This document shows positions 36,729 to 47,426 of a stretch of DNA of 64,000 bases, in pieces (within the stretch, counting starts at the first letter, position 1; every line of letters starts with the position of its first letter). Source of the DNA: Pristionchus mayeri (Eukaryota > Nematoda > Chromadorea > Rhabditida > Neodiplogasteridae); the NCBI GenBank assembly GCA_036245805.1, contig BTRK01000006.1, positions 682,001 through 746,000 of the forward strand, written 5' to 3'. Under the pieces are notes generated by a model. The model was not told the origin of the DNA, ran no database searches, and saw nothing but the letters and a program-made list of their open reading frames with translations. The translations under genes were made by a program, and so were the position numbers.

Positions 36729-38065
36729 TGCGGATCCCGACCAACCCCACGGGTTTTGACCAACCATGCGGATTTTGACCAATCCTGCGTATTTTGATTA
36801 ACTCTGCGGATTCTGACCAACCCTGCGGATGTGTCCCTCAAATGAAGGTATGGGCTGACGATCAATTCTATTGTTACCAAAGAGCCCACAGTAGCGTCAG
36901 AAAATATTGACGGCTCTAAGCAAATTATAGTTGCATGGTTGGTCGAGATTCGCAAAATTCCGAGGGCTTAAAAAAATTCTGACGAAATACATTTCCATCG
37001 CTCAGAAATTTCCGACGGCCCTCAAAAAAAATCTGACATCTCTTAGAACCTTCAGACGGCCCTCATAAAATTCAGGGTTCCATTTAAATATTCCGGCGGT
37101 CCTCAGAAAATTCCGACGATATCCCTGAGGACCGTTAGAGTTTGCTATAGTCCAACTGAATTTTCTAAGGGGCATTGGAATTGTCTGAGGGTCGTCAGAA
37201 TTTTTGAGGGGCGTCGAATATCTCTATGTACCTTCAGAAATTGCATATAGTCGACATCCCTCCAAATATTCCGACGACTTTCAGAAAATTTCGTTGGGTC
37301 TCAGAAATTTCTGAGAGGCTCTCAAAAATCCTGAGAACCCTTCAGAAAACTTTGATGGTCTACAGAGAAAGTCGAGCGCCATTATAAAATTCTCACTGCT
37401 CTGAGCAAATTCTAAAGGTACATAGAGATAGTCGACGCCCTCAACAAATTCTGGCGACCCTCAGACAATTCAGGACTTTAGAAAATTCTAACGGCCCTCA
37501 AAATATTCCAAAGTCCTTCAAAAAATTATGATGGGCTTTTTAGACCTCACAATGTCCTCAGGAATATCGTCGGAATTTTCTGAGGACCGGCGGAATTTTT
37601 AGATGGAATCCTGAGTTTTATGACGGCCGTCTGAAGGTTCTAAGAGATGTCAGATTTTTTTGAGGGCCGTAGGAAATTTCTGAGCGATGGAAATGTATTT
37701 CGTCAGAATTTTTTTAAGAGCCCTCGGAATTTTGCGGATCTTGACCAACCATGCAACCATAATTTGCTTAGAGCCGTCAATATTTTCTGACATTACTGTG
37801 GGCTCTTTGGTAACAATAAAATTGATCGTCAGCCCGTGCCCTCATTTAAGGGACACATCCGCAGGGTTAGTCAGAATTCGCAGGGTTAGTCAACATCCAC
37901 AGGGTTGGTCAAAACCCGTGGGGTTGGTCAGGATCCGCAGGGTTAGTCAAAACCCGCATTGTTGGTCAAGATCCGTATGGTTGGCCAAAATCCGCAGGGC
38001 TAGTCAAAATCCGCAGGGTTGATCAGACCCCGCAGGGCTGGTCAGACCCAGCAAGGTTAGTCAAA
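36729..38065. repeat. Giant foldback repeat with 21-bp subrepeats
   Basis: The segment 36729 to about 37943 reads as its own imperfect reverse complement, with symmetry centre near 37336. Outer parts consist of tandem units of about 21 bp built on GCGGATTTTGACCAACCCTG: five or so on the left, about ten on the right, continuing to 38065. Inner parts repeat a CTCAGAAAATTCCGACGG-like motif. ORFs inside the two arms mirror each other and are not genes. A foldback transposon or an inverted satellite is the likely origin. Target duplications were not found. Confidence 0.85.
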
Positions 38066-38740
38066 AACAGAAAGTATTAACTAACGGAATACCATTTAAC
38101 AAAAAGAAATAAAATTTGGAATCGATTTTCAAAAAAAATCTGTTGTCGATATCACTATTGAAATAATGCCCTCACTGGTACTGTAGACATTGCAGGTGGG
38201 CTACCGTAAAGCCATTAATCCTCAATGACAACTGTTCGATCTCTATGGTCCAATAAAAAGCTCATATTCCTCTTTTTGCAAAGCTACAGTAACCATATTA
38301 CGGTAATTTGGGTTACGGTAGTCGAATGACGCATGCTGGGTTACTGTAGATAACGTAGGGTATCATATATGAGCTTTGTCCGTTATTACCCCAGACCCGC
38401 AGGGTTGCACAAAACTCGCCGACGGCGTGGACACGTACGCTCAGGAGAGTCCCCCCCTCCCATCTGCAATCACTAATTAATGTATTCATGGTATCGTCGC
38501 GCATCGGGCGTATATAAATTATTATTATTATTATTAAAATAAAATACAGAAAAGCATGTTAGGTAGGTCCGCCATTTTTGCAAATACGAAAACACTTCAA
38601 GCTAAAAATATAAGCTAAGAAATCGTTGGCGAATGTGTCCCGCTAATAAATTTTTTGTTTAACCGGAGTAAGTGGGATAATTAAAGGACGATCGTTTAGA
38701 AAACATGGAAAATACAGAGAAAAGTCATAGAGGAAGAACG
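38066..38740. other. Intergenic, TACGGTA motifs and an ATT run
   Basis: No gene seen. Contains several TACGGTA/TACTGTA-like motifs (38290-38365) and an (ATT)n run near 38518-38535. Confidence 0.5.
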
Positions 38741-39656
38741 GGGGGTATGACAAAATCGCAAACGACAAAATAGCAAATCGAAATATCTCAGGACAGAGTG
38801 AAGGAACAACTTCGTAATTAGTATCAACTAATTACTCGAGGCAATTACTATTTGCCCCGAGGACATATCAGTGACGTCACTTTAATTAGCGGCATCGCAT
38901 TTTCCACGTCCTATTTCCCGGTCACGGTCCAAAATCGGGATGAGGTTCTTGTCCGATCAACCCAAGATACCATGTCCCACATGTACTATGGTAACCCAGC
39001 TCTCATATATCGGCTACCGTATCCCAATCTACCGTAATCCAGATACTGTAGGCACACCAAATTAGGACAAACGAGTCCCTTCAGGCACAGTGAGTGCCGG
39101 ACAGATTAGCAAAATGTCCCAAAAGTTTACCATAACCCGATTACAGTATCCTAGTTACCGTAAATCACAACATCGCGAACTGATTTTATTTCTAAAGTTG
39201 TTCTAAAAATAGGATAAAGTTGGTTCTAAAAATAAGGAGATGATTTTTTTAAGAGCATAAAGTATTTTAATGTTTTTAAAATTAAAATCATAGCCGAGTG
39301 GCTAACGCACTCGCCTTGAAAGTAGAAGGTGGGGGGTTCGAATCCGATCGGCTGAAAACATCTTTGCCAAGCCTCATGAAGATCGGGAAAATGAAAGGAA
39401 GCTACCGTAACCTTACTTACAGTATCCCGGTTCAGTGTGTCATGGTTAGTGCGCTGGGTCGCACATATGACTTTATAATGAAATATTGCCGCGATCATGC
39501 GCGGGTCGTTTTAACAGCATGAATTTGGTGAATTGATTTTTTAACCGCCTGTATTTTGCGAAGTGTCATTGCGAATTCAATACAATATATGTTTAACTTT
39601 TAAGAATATTTAATTTATTATTCTAGACATTTCCATTGAGACTCGGCAATGAATGC
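38741..39656 (+). repeat. Left terminal inverted repeat of the MULE
   Basis: Matches the reverse complement of 42200-43123 from the outer end to about the ATTCATTGCCGAGTCTCAATGG-type segment at 39656, with divergence growing inward. It contains a tRNA-like unit and TACGGTA-like motifs. ORFs in it are exact mirrors of ORFs in the right arm and are not genes. Confidence 0.9.
39290..39356 (+). ncRNA. tRNA-Ser/Leu-like unit with A and B boxes (left TIR)
   Basis: TAGCCGAGTGG matches the RNA polymerase III A box and D arm of class II tRNAs, and GGTTCGAATCC matches the B box and T loop. The ends ATAGCCG and CGGCTGA can pair at most positions, like an acceptor stem. The anticodon arm is poor: a TGA could sit in a CTTGAAA loop but the stem does not pair well. 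A tRNA-derived internal promoter or pseudo-tRNA is more likely than a working tRNA. Confidence 0.6.
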
Positions 39657-40147
39657 TACTGTGAGAACAGAATGCGTAGTCCGTGGTGTGGTGGGCGAGA
39701 CCTATCACATTTTGTTGTATTACTCGCGGAACTTTTTTACCAATTGATTTCTGCCTCCTATTCACACACATCGGATTCCACGTTGGATGGAAATGAGATT
39801 ATGCCAATTCCTCTCCTTCGCGAAAAGCCGGAGCTTAAAATATTGCAAACAAACGAGTATCGGCAGGTATCATACAAGCAATATAATTTTCAATGTAGAT
39901 CCGACTTAATTCCGATATTATTTGCAAATGACTTCAATTGAATACTGACAAATCAACTAAATTGTTTCTCGTACATCCCACCCAAATTTAGATTTCATCG
40001 AATCTTTTGTTTGTAATAATTGCATATAACTTCAGGATTTTATTATTGTCGGGAAATCTAATAACACTAAAATACAAAATTTACATCGACACTTCTAGGA
40101 TGACTAAAATTTGGAAAAACCGAAGAATCATTTTAAAAAATCTATGA
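39657..40147. other. MULE interior, no clear gene
   Basis: A plus-strand ORF of 101 residues (39636-39941) begins at the edge of the left TIR. It has no recognisable domain and no partner exons, so it is not called as a gene. Confidence 0.4.
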
Positions 40148-41997
40148 CTAAACAGGGATGTGATTGGCTAGAGCGTATAGATGATCAATCCTTGTTTGAT
40201 TCATTCGTCCATTACTGACGGCTAGCTTGCGACGTTCCTTCGCCTCTTCGACAGCTCGTGATCTCCTGTACTGCTGCCCCATAGTCAGCTGATTTAATGT
40301 GGCTTTATCACGCTTAGACTTGTAGAGTTTTTGATGTTCAAGCAGCTCAACTGCGACTTTCGATGCCGTGCTCTTCGGCTTGATACTCTGCACATCAATA
40401 AGTAAAGCGCTCATATTTCTAGTTCAATACACAATATAGCTTACTTTCAGTTTGGAATTGTATGATTCAACTGTCGAATTCCCAAGTTGCATATCATTCA
40501 AAATACGATCGTATACATTCCATGTCATGGGGGGATAGGTGGGCTGCATGTAGACTCCTCCGGGAAGAGTTTTTCCAATATAGTTGTCCTCCACATATTT
40601 CACAAAGGCTGTAGCATTTTTATTTATTATAAAAATAAATTCATAATTGGCATACGCAAAAGAATGAAAATATACCATCACCATAAGCCGAGAAATTTGT
40701 ATTTTTAAATTTGTCCTTAAACTCCACTAGCCACTCATCAGAAATAATCCAAAACATCTGGTAGAGGAACAAGGGAAAGCGCCATAAATGCCTTGAACAG
40801 GTTCTTATAAGCGGGCGATGCATAAAGACGTGACATATGGAGGCCCTACATGTATTAAGTAAGATCATAGTTTTTGATGAATATATTTCTCACTTTCATT
40901 TTTTTATAGATATTTTTTAGCCAATGAAACCAGCAGCGATTAATCGTAGTAAGTGGATAAGAATTGGCCAATGCATTGGAAATAGCTCTCTCAAAATCTG
41001 AAGGAAATTCATCCAGAAGCGAAAATTATTTGTGACAAACCACAATACACAGTAAGCGGGATCGGAATTCTTTGTTGTGCTAGCCAATCAAAGACGAGAT
41101 CATACGATCGTGTAGTTTTCGTTGAAAGAAATGCATATACGAGAGGCGTGAACAGATGATCATCCTAGGGCAAAATATGTTGAGCCATATCAATCTCACT
41201 CCAATGAACTTACAAGTGCTCCCACGACGAAGATCTGATGGAATTTTTTAGGAGTACTATGAAACGTGCCATCCACCGCCCAATCTAAACTTCTGGACAG
41301 CGTGTCCAATCCGTCATCAGTTGCAAATAGTTTGTATGCGTTTTCATTTCCACATGGAAAATACTCGCATGTATCTTCACGTAAAAACGGCATATCTTTA
41401 AAATTATTATAATGATGGGATGCCATGATGGACTAACCGAAAAGGGTAACATCAATTTTGCACGGCCATTTATAGTCACCCTTCACTTCAACAGCTCTCT
41501 GCACTGCCCGCTTCACAGCACGCTCTTTCAGAACCGGAAGAAGATGAGGAGGAGCCCCCATCACATGCTTTGCAAGTACTGCTTCGTTGGACAAGCCACC
41601 CAAACGATCTTCTTTAGAACATGTGCGAATATCGCGAATCTAACACAATAGATACATGCGCAATATTTCATGAGTAAAACGCATACCTCTGCAGCATAGT
41701 CTTTGGGAAGGTGAACAGGTTCGTGTTCAGCAACTCGAATCGTTACTCCATTTGTGAATTCGGCCTTACCAGAGCAGTTTACAGTATTACATCTTATCAA
41801 AATTACATTTATAATATTTCAGTACTATATATACACCTGAAGCGCTTTACTCCAGCTTTGGAAGTGTAATAGCCCCGGTACTCGTAACCATCTCTGTCGT
41901 AAATCAACTCCTTCCCTTTATTTGAAAAAATCCTTAAAACATGCATAGAATAATAAATATATGTGTTGAGCACCTACCTATTTGTGGCAGGAATCAT
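40148..41997 (-). pseudogene. FLYWCH-MULE transposase, frame-damaged
   Basis: Minus-strand exons read in order: MIPATNR, a FLYWCH-type zinc finger (RDGYEYRGYY, then CNTVNCSGKAEF, then EHEPVHL supplying the histidines), a basic linker, and the MULE catalytic domain. This has DWAVDGTFHSTPKKFHQIF (first catalytic Asp), DEFPSDFERAI and CWFHWLKN, followed by MTWNVYDRIL and NSTVESYNSKL. The C-terminal exon ends at the stop at 40148 (LYALANHIPV). After PLPDVLDYF near 40735 the frame ends in stops while DEWLVEFKDKF continues one base out of frame. A second frame break seems to lie near 41020. It would have cut and joined the transposon ends; it is probably inactive now. Confidence 0.85.
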
Positions 41998-42199
41998 TTG
42001 GTAAAAATAAACGAAGAGGGAAAAGAATTGTTATATAATAAATGGAATAACAGAAAACTTTATCGATGTGAATTCAATTACAGTATCATCGCGCCATGGC
42101 ACACAATTTTTGTTTCTCGAGTATTGCAAATTACACGCAAAGTAACTTATCAATGTTATTTTCAATATCAATATTGACAAGTATAATACAGATGTTGCG

Positions 42200-43123
42200 T
42201 TCATTGGCGAGTCTCAAAGGGAATATCTAGAATATTAAATTAAATATTCTTTGAATTTTAAATATCTATTGTATTGAATTTGCAATGGCACTTCACAAAA
42301 TACAGGCAGTTCAAAAATCAATTCACCAAATTCATGCGGTTAAAATGACCCGCAATACTGCCAGCATGATCGCGGCAATATTTCATTATAAAGTCATATG
42401 TGCGACCCAGCGCACTAACCATGACACACTGAACCGGGATACTGTAAGTAAGGTTACGGTAGCTTCCTTTCATTTTCCCGATCTTCATGAGGCTTGGCAA
42501 AGATGTTTTCAGCCGATCGGATTCGAACCCCCCACCTTCTACTTTCAAGGCGAGTGCGTTAGCCACTCGGCTATGATTTTAATTTTAAAAACATTAAAAT
42601 ACTTTATGCTCTTAAAAAAATCATCTCCTTATTTTTAGAACCAACTTTATCCTATTTTTAGAACAACTTTAGAAATAAAATCAGTTCGCGATGTTGTGAT
42701 TTACGGTAACTAGGATACTGTAATCGGGTTATGGTAAACTTTTGGGACATTTTGCTAGTCTGTCCGGCACTCACTGTGCCTGAAGGGACTCGTTTGTCCT
42801 AATTTGGTGTGCCTACAGTATCTGGATTACGGTAGATTGGGATACGGTAGCCGATATATGAGAGCTGGGTTACCATAGTACATGTGGGACATGGTATCTT
42901 GGGTTGATCGGACAAGAACCTCATCCCGATTTTGGACCGTGACCGGGAAATAGGACGTGGAAAATGCGATGCCGCTAATTAAAGTGACGTCACTGATATG
43001 TCCTCGGGGCAAATAGTAATTGCCTCGAGTAATTAGTTGATACTAATTACGAAGTTGTTCCTTCACTCTGTCCTGAGATATTTCGATTTGCTATTTTGTC
43101 GTTTGCGATTTTGTCATACCCCC
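42200..43123 (-). repeat. Right terminal inverted repeat of the MULE
   Basis: Inverted counterpart of 38741-39656. Most of the outer 800 bases are almost identical to the left arm; the inner ~120 bases have small gaps and substitutions. Confidence 0.9.
42509..42574 (-). ncRNA. tRNA-Ser/Leu-like unit with A and B boxes (right TIR)
   Basis: The same unit on the minus strand in the right arm, with both boxes unchanged. The two units therefore point toward the interior of the transposon from each end. Confidence 0.6.
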
Positions 43124-43609
43124 GAAGAACGGACCACTGAAGAAAATGTCAATAGCTGTTACCGTATCAAAACATACCGTAATATCAGTATTTAAATAGA
43201 TTTTTCTAAAACAATCAGCAATTTTAGGCAGGAATAGATAAAATATTGGTTGTGAATGTAAGACAGTAATTAGTTCACATAATTAAATAAATAAATTATC
43301 GAATAAAACACGGCACTTTGCGTGCACTGAAAATGTGCACTCTGAGCAACCACACCATACCGTAACCCAAAGCGCGCGGAATTTCAATTTTTTCTGTTAT
43401 TGATTTATTTCACAGAAACTGCAGTTTCCTTTCTTATTTTCCACTCCCTTTGTTATATTGTTGCTAATTTTGACTCATTCGATCTCATTTCGTTTTTTTG
43501 CTTGTTTTATTCTACTTTCCTCAGCATATCTTGCATGCTGTTTGACAGACTAGAGTGTGCATGTTCACGAGGTTGTTTCTACTCTTTTTCCAGGATTAAT
43601 CAGTATGCA
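43124..43609. other. Upstream flank of the PRPF38B-like pseudogene
   Basis: AT-rich DNA ending in a TTTTTCCAG acceptor at 43593 that precedes the first recognised coding exon. A spliced leader or short upstream exon could join here. Confidence 0.4.
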
Positions 43610-43845
43610 ATGATGATGCTCCCACCGGGTACCGATGGTCAGGCTGAGACATTTTACGAAGATGACGCCTACGATAACATCATCCCTCATATACAAGTTG
43701 TTTCTTGCTTCTCCTTTTATCGGAATAATTATTTCCCTCTCAGAAAGTCACCAAGAAGAACAACACGCTACCGATTTGGGGAAACCAGAAGACCATGAAC
43801 TTGAATGGACTGGTCTTGGAAAATGTCTTACAAGTATGTTCGGGA

Positions 43846-44018
43846 CATAGGTGGGCACCTTCGAAGCCAGCTGTGAAACACCCCGGGTTTTCGGATTGGA
43901 AACCCCCCGGTTTTTGGAAAATGTTGTCACAAAACGATCATTTACGATCACCCCCCCCCTTTTTGACCCTAAACACCCCCGGTTTCCGATTTCCAGCTTC
44001 AACCCCCGCCCACCTATG
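43846..44018. mobile_element. 173-bp MITE with 8-bp target duplication
   Basis: Ends CATAGGTGGGC and GCCCACCTATG are perfect 11-bp inverted repeats. Flanks are GTTCGGGA (43838-43845) and GTTCGGAA (44019-44026), an 8-bp duplication with one mismatch, the size made by hAT transposases. The interior is rich in C runs. It sits in the second intron of the PRPF38B-like pseudogene. Confidence 0.8.
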
Positions 44019-44754
44019 GTTCGGAAGTGACCATTTATTGAGAATGTTGTTTCCACAATGTAGAACACGTATTTCAGTGCACTTACTACAAACAAGTTCT
44101 CGCCTAATGCACCACGCACCTGCAGATCGTCGATGAAATTTGCATTCACGTTAGTTTTACTTGCCAGAGTTGGTTTAATTTTGATGATGTTAGGTTCGCC
44201 ATCTTGAGCCTTGGGAGAAAGGGACTCGCAAAGTTCAGGGAATGACTGGAATGTGCGGAGGAGTTAGTTATGCATTATTTTACACAGTGGCATGACATTA
44301 TACCTAATCATAAACCAGATTGGATGGAGGGTTGTTGAGGTGCGCGGAGTGGGCGCATATTGAGTGATCTTCTCTGCATTCTGCCCCCTCTACAAACTCT
44401 TCAACATTCGCATCACCAGGTACGGAGCGAGCTGTGAGCCCCTCTTTCCTTACTATTATACATTATCTCATCAGTCTTATCACACTTCTATACTACTGTT
44501 TACGAAAGTTTGGATCATGCGTGATTGGGATGTTGTAGGAAGCAACTAGTGGTGATGATCAACTCCAATCATTCTGTATACCTCCGTGGAATGGGGTTCA
44601 TGTACATTCGATTCTGCCAGCCACCCTCGGATCTATGGGCATGGCTCGAACCGTATCTCGTGCGTTCATATTTCTCATAGATTCAAAAATTCGATTCAGT
44701 CGTGTCGATTATTCAGAGCGAGCTGTCCAATCACAAGAACGACATATAAATGTA

Positions 44755-46003
44755 TTAGGTTGGCGGAAAAGTCTTTGTGTATTTTTCAAAAGTTTATTTC
44801 TTGGGAAGGGGAAAAGCATACGTCGAATTATACTTGTCCTCATTATTGACAATATGTGCCCAACGTACATGCAATGTATGGATTACCTCCCTTTAGAACC
44901 CGCCTGGGTGCGAATGAAAGTATTGCTCGAGTTCAACCTCGAGACTTTCACGTGAATTGAAGGCCCAACCTCGAACGGCATGGGCCAGGTCTGCTAAAAG
45001 CCACTAATCGGAAGGGGCCATGCCAGGAGAATACGGGGGGTAAGGGAGAACCATCCGTTCATATCCAGCCAGTTCCTGCTTGACTTGATTGTAGAACTGG
45101 TTACGGGGGTCATTTTGTTGATTGTACACTTTCTTGTCCTTCAGCCTTCAACGATCGACTTCCAACTTCAAATTCTGTAGGTGTGTGACGTACTTGACCC
45201 CGGTGATTGACATGCCCTGACGTAGTTGCTCCGATTAGATCACGCCATCCACGCCCCACGATATTGACAGCTTGTTTTTCTTGGGGTTCAGGTAAAGTTT
45301 GGAGACACCCTGTGGAGGCTCTCCTTCTACAACCCGCTTGGTTCTCACATGGTTGTTATCGTTGAGGACCCACTTCTCATTCCCCGTTATGAGCCGTTCC
45401 AGCCATCGATCCCCATCTCGGAGAATGAGGAGAGCATTTGAATCATCGACTCGACGGTCATGGCTGGCTTGGATCAGATCATGGAATTTGAATCGACCGA
45501 TTATTTTCCTCATTCCAAGATATCTCAAGCCTTCTTTGACAGTGCGATGGTGGACTCTAAGTGCAATAGTCATTTCACGGGCAGTTTGAAATGGGTTCAT
45601 TTAAGCAGCTTTCTACAAAGTCTCAAAATGTAACTAACGCGGGCTCCCAGAACGACCTCATTCATTGAGGGAAAAGTCGCCTTCTTCGCGGATCTGGATC
45701 CAATTCCTGAAGGTGTTGTAGAGGGGGCATGTGTATCATAAACATGCTTCAGTAGGGTCTCTGAATCCTTCACCGTGGTGTAGAATAGAGAGAGGTAAAT
45801 TAAAACATGTCGGAAGTGTGTGGCACCAGGAACATAAATCGTTGATCTACTAGAGCTTGACTGAAGTAAAGATAATGGGGAGTTGATTACTATAAAGTGC
45901 AATCACTGACTGTTATTCACTATGAGCGACGGGACGCCAAAGTACACTTGTGAAGAGCAGTGTTATAACAAATCCATACACAAAGACTTTCCCGCCAACC
46001 TGA
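44755..46003 (-). mobile_element. Decayed mariner transposon, 1249 bp
   Basis: Inverted ends TTAGGTTGGCGGAAAAGTCT at 44755 and the matching reverse complement (TCAGGTTGGCGGGAAAGTCT) ending at 46003. TA lies on both sides (44753-44754 and 46004-46005). It is inserted in the intron between the 44539-44659 and 46041 exons of the PRPF38B-like pseudogene. Confidence 0.93.
45000..45760 (-). pseudogene. Mariner transposase remnant
   Basis: Minus-strand pieces in order: a broken N-terminal part (TFRNWIQ, GDFSLNE), then an open stretch 45600-45235 with VHHRTVKEGLRYLGMRK and ITGNEKWVLNDN, then QVKQELAGYE and YPPYSPGMAPSD followed by a stop. Mariner transposases normally have TGDEKW at the first catalytic aspartate; here it is TGNEKW. 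The HDNARPH block is replaced by QNDPRNQ. Several stops interrupt the frame, so it cannot be active. Confidence 0.88.
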
Positions 46004-46374
46004 TAATATGTATGATCGTGTATTTTTTATTTCTTTTTAGGACGATGAGGACACTGTAGATCAGCGGTCTGGTGGAGGAGACGAGTTGTCGTTCGGGCAG
46101 TCCTGCTTCCATCGTGTAACGCGATTCGTGTTTAAAGTACATTTATTTTGTTTTAGATAGCTCCAGAGATGCTTACTAAACTGGACTGGTACGGTACACT
46201 CTTCCTGAGAATCCCCGTTCCCATCCAGGCAAGTCACGGTTAGATTTTTAATTTCAACGCTGGCGAGGCGAGTAGAATTTCTAATATGAAGCATTTCTAT
46301 TTCAGAAAGACATTGATGAGAAGTTCTGCGAAAGAAATCGACTGGCATTGGAGTCACAGGGATATGAGGAGTAA

Positions 46375-47426
46375 AGGACGGGATACAATGCACAGAGGTA
46401 CATTACTATTCCGGCACTAGTATAGAATGTGTGACCACAATTATAGTGGAGAGGAATGAGGGGAGAAAGATCGAGCGTTAGGGAGTGATAGAGGTGGATG
46501 GTACTGTACTGCTACTTCTAATTTAGGTCCAGGATGGGTCGATAATTTTCCTACTCTACCATACATCCCTCATTTCACTCCTCGATAATTGTGGTACCAC
46601 ATTCTATAGAAGTGCCCGATTATACTGGAAATTTACGTAGAGACCTGTTCCTAAAAGGACATTATTTCCAGACTTCAATCTTGTATATAATGTGTTTTAT
46701 GTATAGAATGTGTTTGAAAGGGAGTAGTTGTTGAGGCGAGGGTATCACAGGAAAGGGCTAGGGGTAGAGACGCAGTGTGTCAGAGTGGGAGCGGGCGGAG
46801 TTACACCCTAAAGTAAACTAGTAAAGTATGCCATTTATGTTAGAACAGTGCGGAAGAGTCTGATGCAAAAATTGAAATTTCAGATTGTGCAAGTGATCGA
46901 TGAGAATGCGAAACAAACGCGCACGATGCAAGTTCTCAATGATATTCATGAATCTGCCCGAGTGCAAAACGATCATCTTCGTTGAGATTGTTAGACGAAT
47001 GTTGAAAAACTCAAGATTGTTAACATGCTAGTCCTTTCCCATTTCAACTGTATATTGTTCCTGTGATAAATTCGGAAGGCTGCAGTTTAATAAATTTTTT
47101 TATCGCAGAGGTTCTAAATTGATCTTCCAAGAGTATCTGCGACATAATTCACGAACGAATTGCTCAACACTCTAGGCAATGTAATTTATTGATCTAACAT
47201 TATTTTGTTGCAGATACGGCGTGCACGTACGAAGTGATTTAAGAGGATAAATAACTCACGTATTTTATTATAGTCGGTCGCCCTTAATAAAAAGAGCTTT
47301 TTATGGTGTGTGTTGATCAGAAACCAAACCAGAATCTCACACACAGTGTACGGTAGATCACATAGAACACCTTTGGCCAAGAAGATCTCACCGTACACAG
47401 CTCCTTCTCTAGATATTCATAAGAAA
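46375..47426 (+). other. Gap with one possible exon (46884-46985)
   Basis: Mostly non-coding. At 46884-46985 an AATTTCAG acceptor is followed by an open frame reading IVQVIDENAKQTRTMQVLND and on to a TGA stop, which has the look of a terminal exon. I cannot link it to an upstream exon; it might be part of the PRPF38B-like locus or an unrelated fragment. No terminal repeats for the downstream large ORF were found here. Confidence 0.35.

Larger units (their letters stand above)
38741..43123 (-). mobile_element. Mutator-like (MULE) DNA transposon, 4.4 kb, long TIRs
   Basis: The outer ends are GGGGGTATGACAAAATCGC at 38741 and its reverse complement ending at 43123. GAAGAACG flanks both sides (38733-38740 and 43124-43131); because a run of G spans the left junction the target duplication is 8 or 9 bases, the size MULEs make. 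Terminal inverted repeats are roughly 0.92 kb. The interior encodes a FLYWCH/MULE transposase on the minus strand. The near-identity of the two arms suggests recent insertion, although the transposase frame is damaged. Confidence 0.93.
43610..46374 (+). pseudogene. PRPF38B: PRPF38B-like pre-mRNA splicing factor, two in-frame stops
   Basis: Exons 43610-43696, 43744-43833, 44078-44149, 44194-44262, 44340-44419, 44539-44659, 46041 to about 46110, 46157-46228 and 46306-46374. They read LPIWGNQKTMNLN, IVDEICIH, HLEPWEKGTRK, MTGMCGG, FCPLYKLFNIRITR, GMGFMYIRFCQPP, DQRSGGGD, LTKLDWYGTLF and RIPVPIQ, the signature blocks of PRP38 family B, part of the spliceosome. Phases fit across the first six exons, yet TAA at 44105 and TGA at 44361 interrupt the frame; the latter stands where glycine is expected. 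One intron has a GC donor (CCAG|GCAAGT). A MITE and a mariner occupy two introns. The RS-rich tail of PRPF38B is absent. Probably a decaying extra copy. Confidence 0.88.

Noticed and set aside
36611..38022. ORFs of 111-114 residues sharing TNHATIICLEPSIFSD
   Set aside because: They are the same foldback arm read twice; the match is due to the inverted repeat.
39226..42638. Identical ORFs in both arms (MIAAIFHYKVICATQ...)
   Set aside because: They are reverse copies within the MULE terminal repeats and cross the tRNA-like unit; not genes.
44078..44107. Splice variant that would skip the TAA in the PRPF38B-like copy
   Set aside because: The residues on both sides of the stop are needed for the family alignment and no alternative acceptor in phase is visible.
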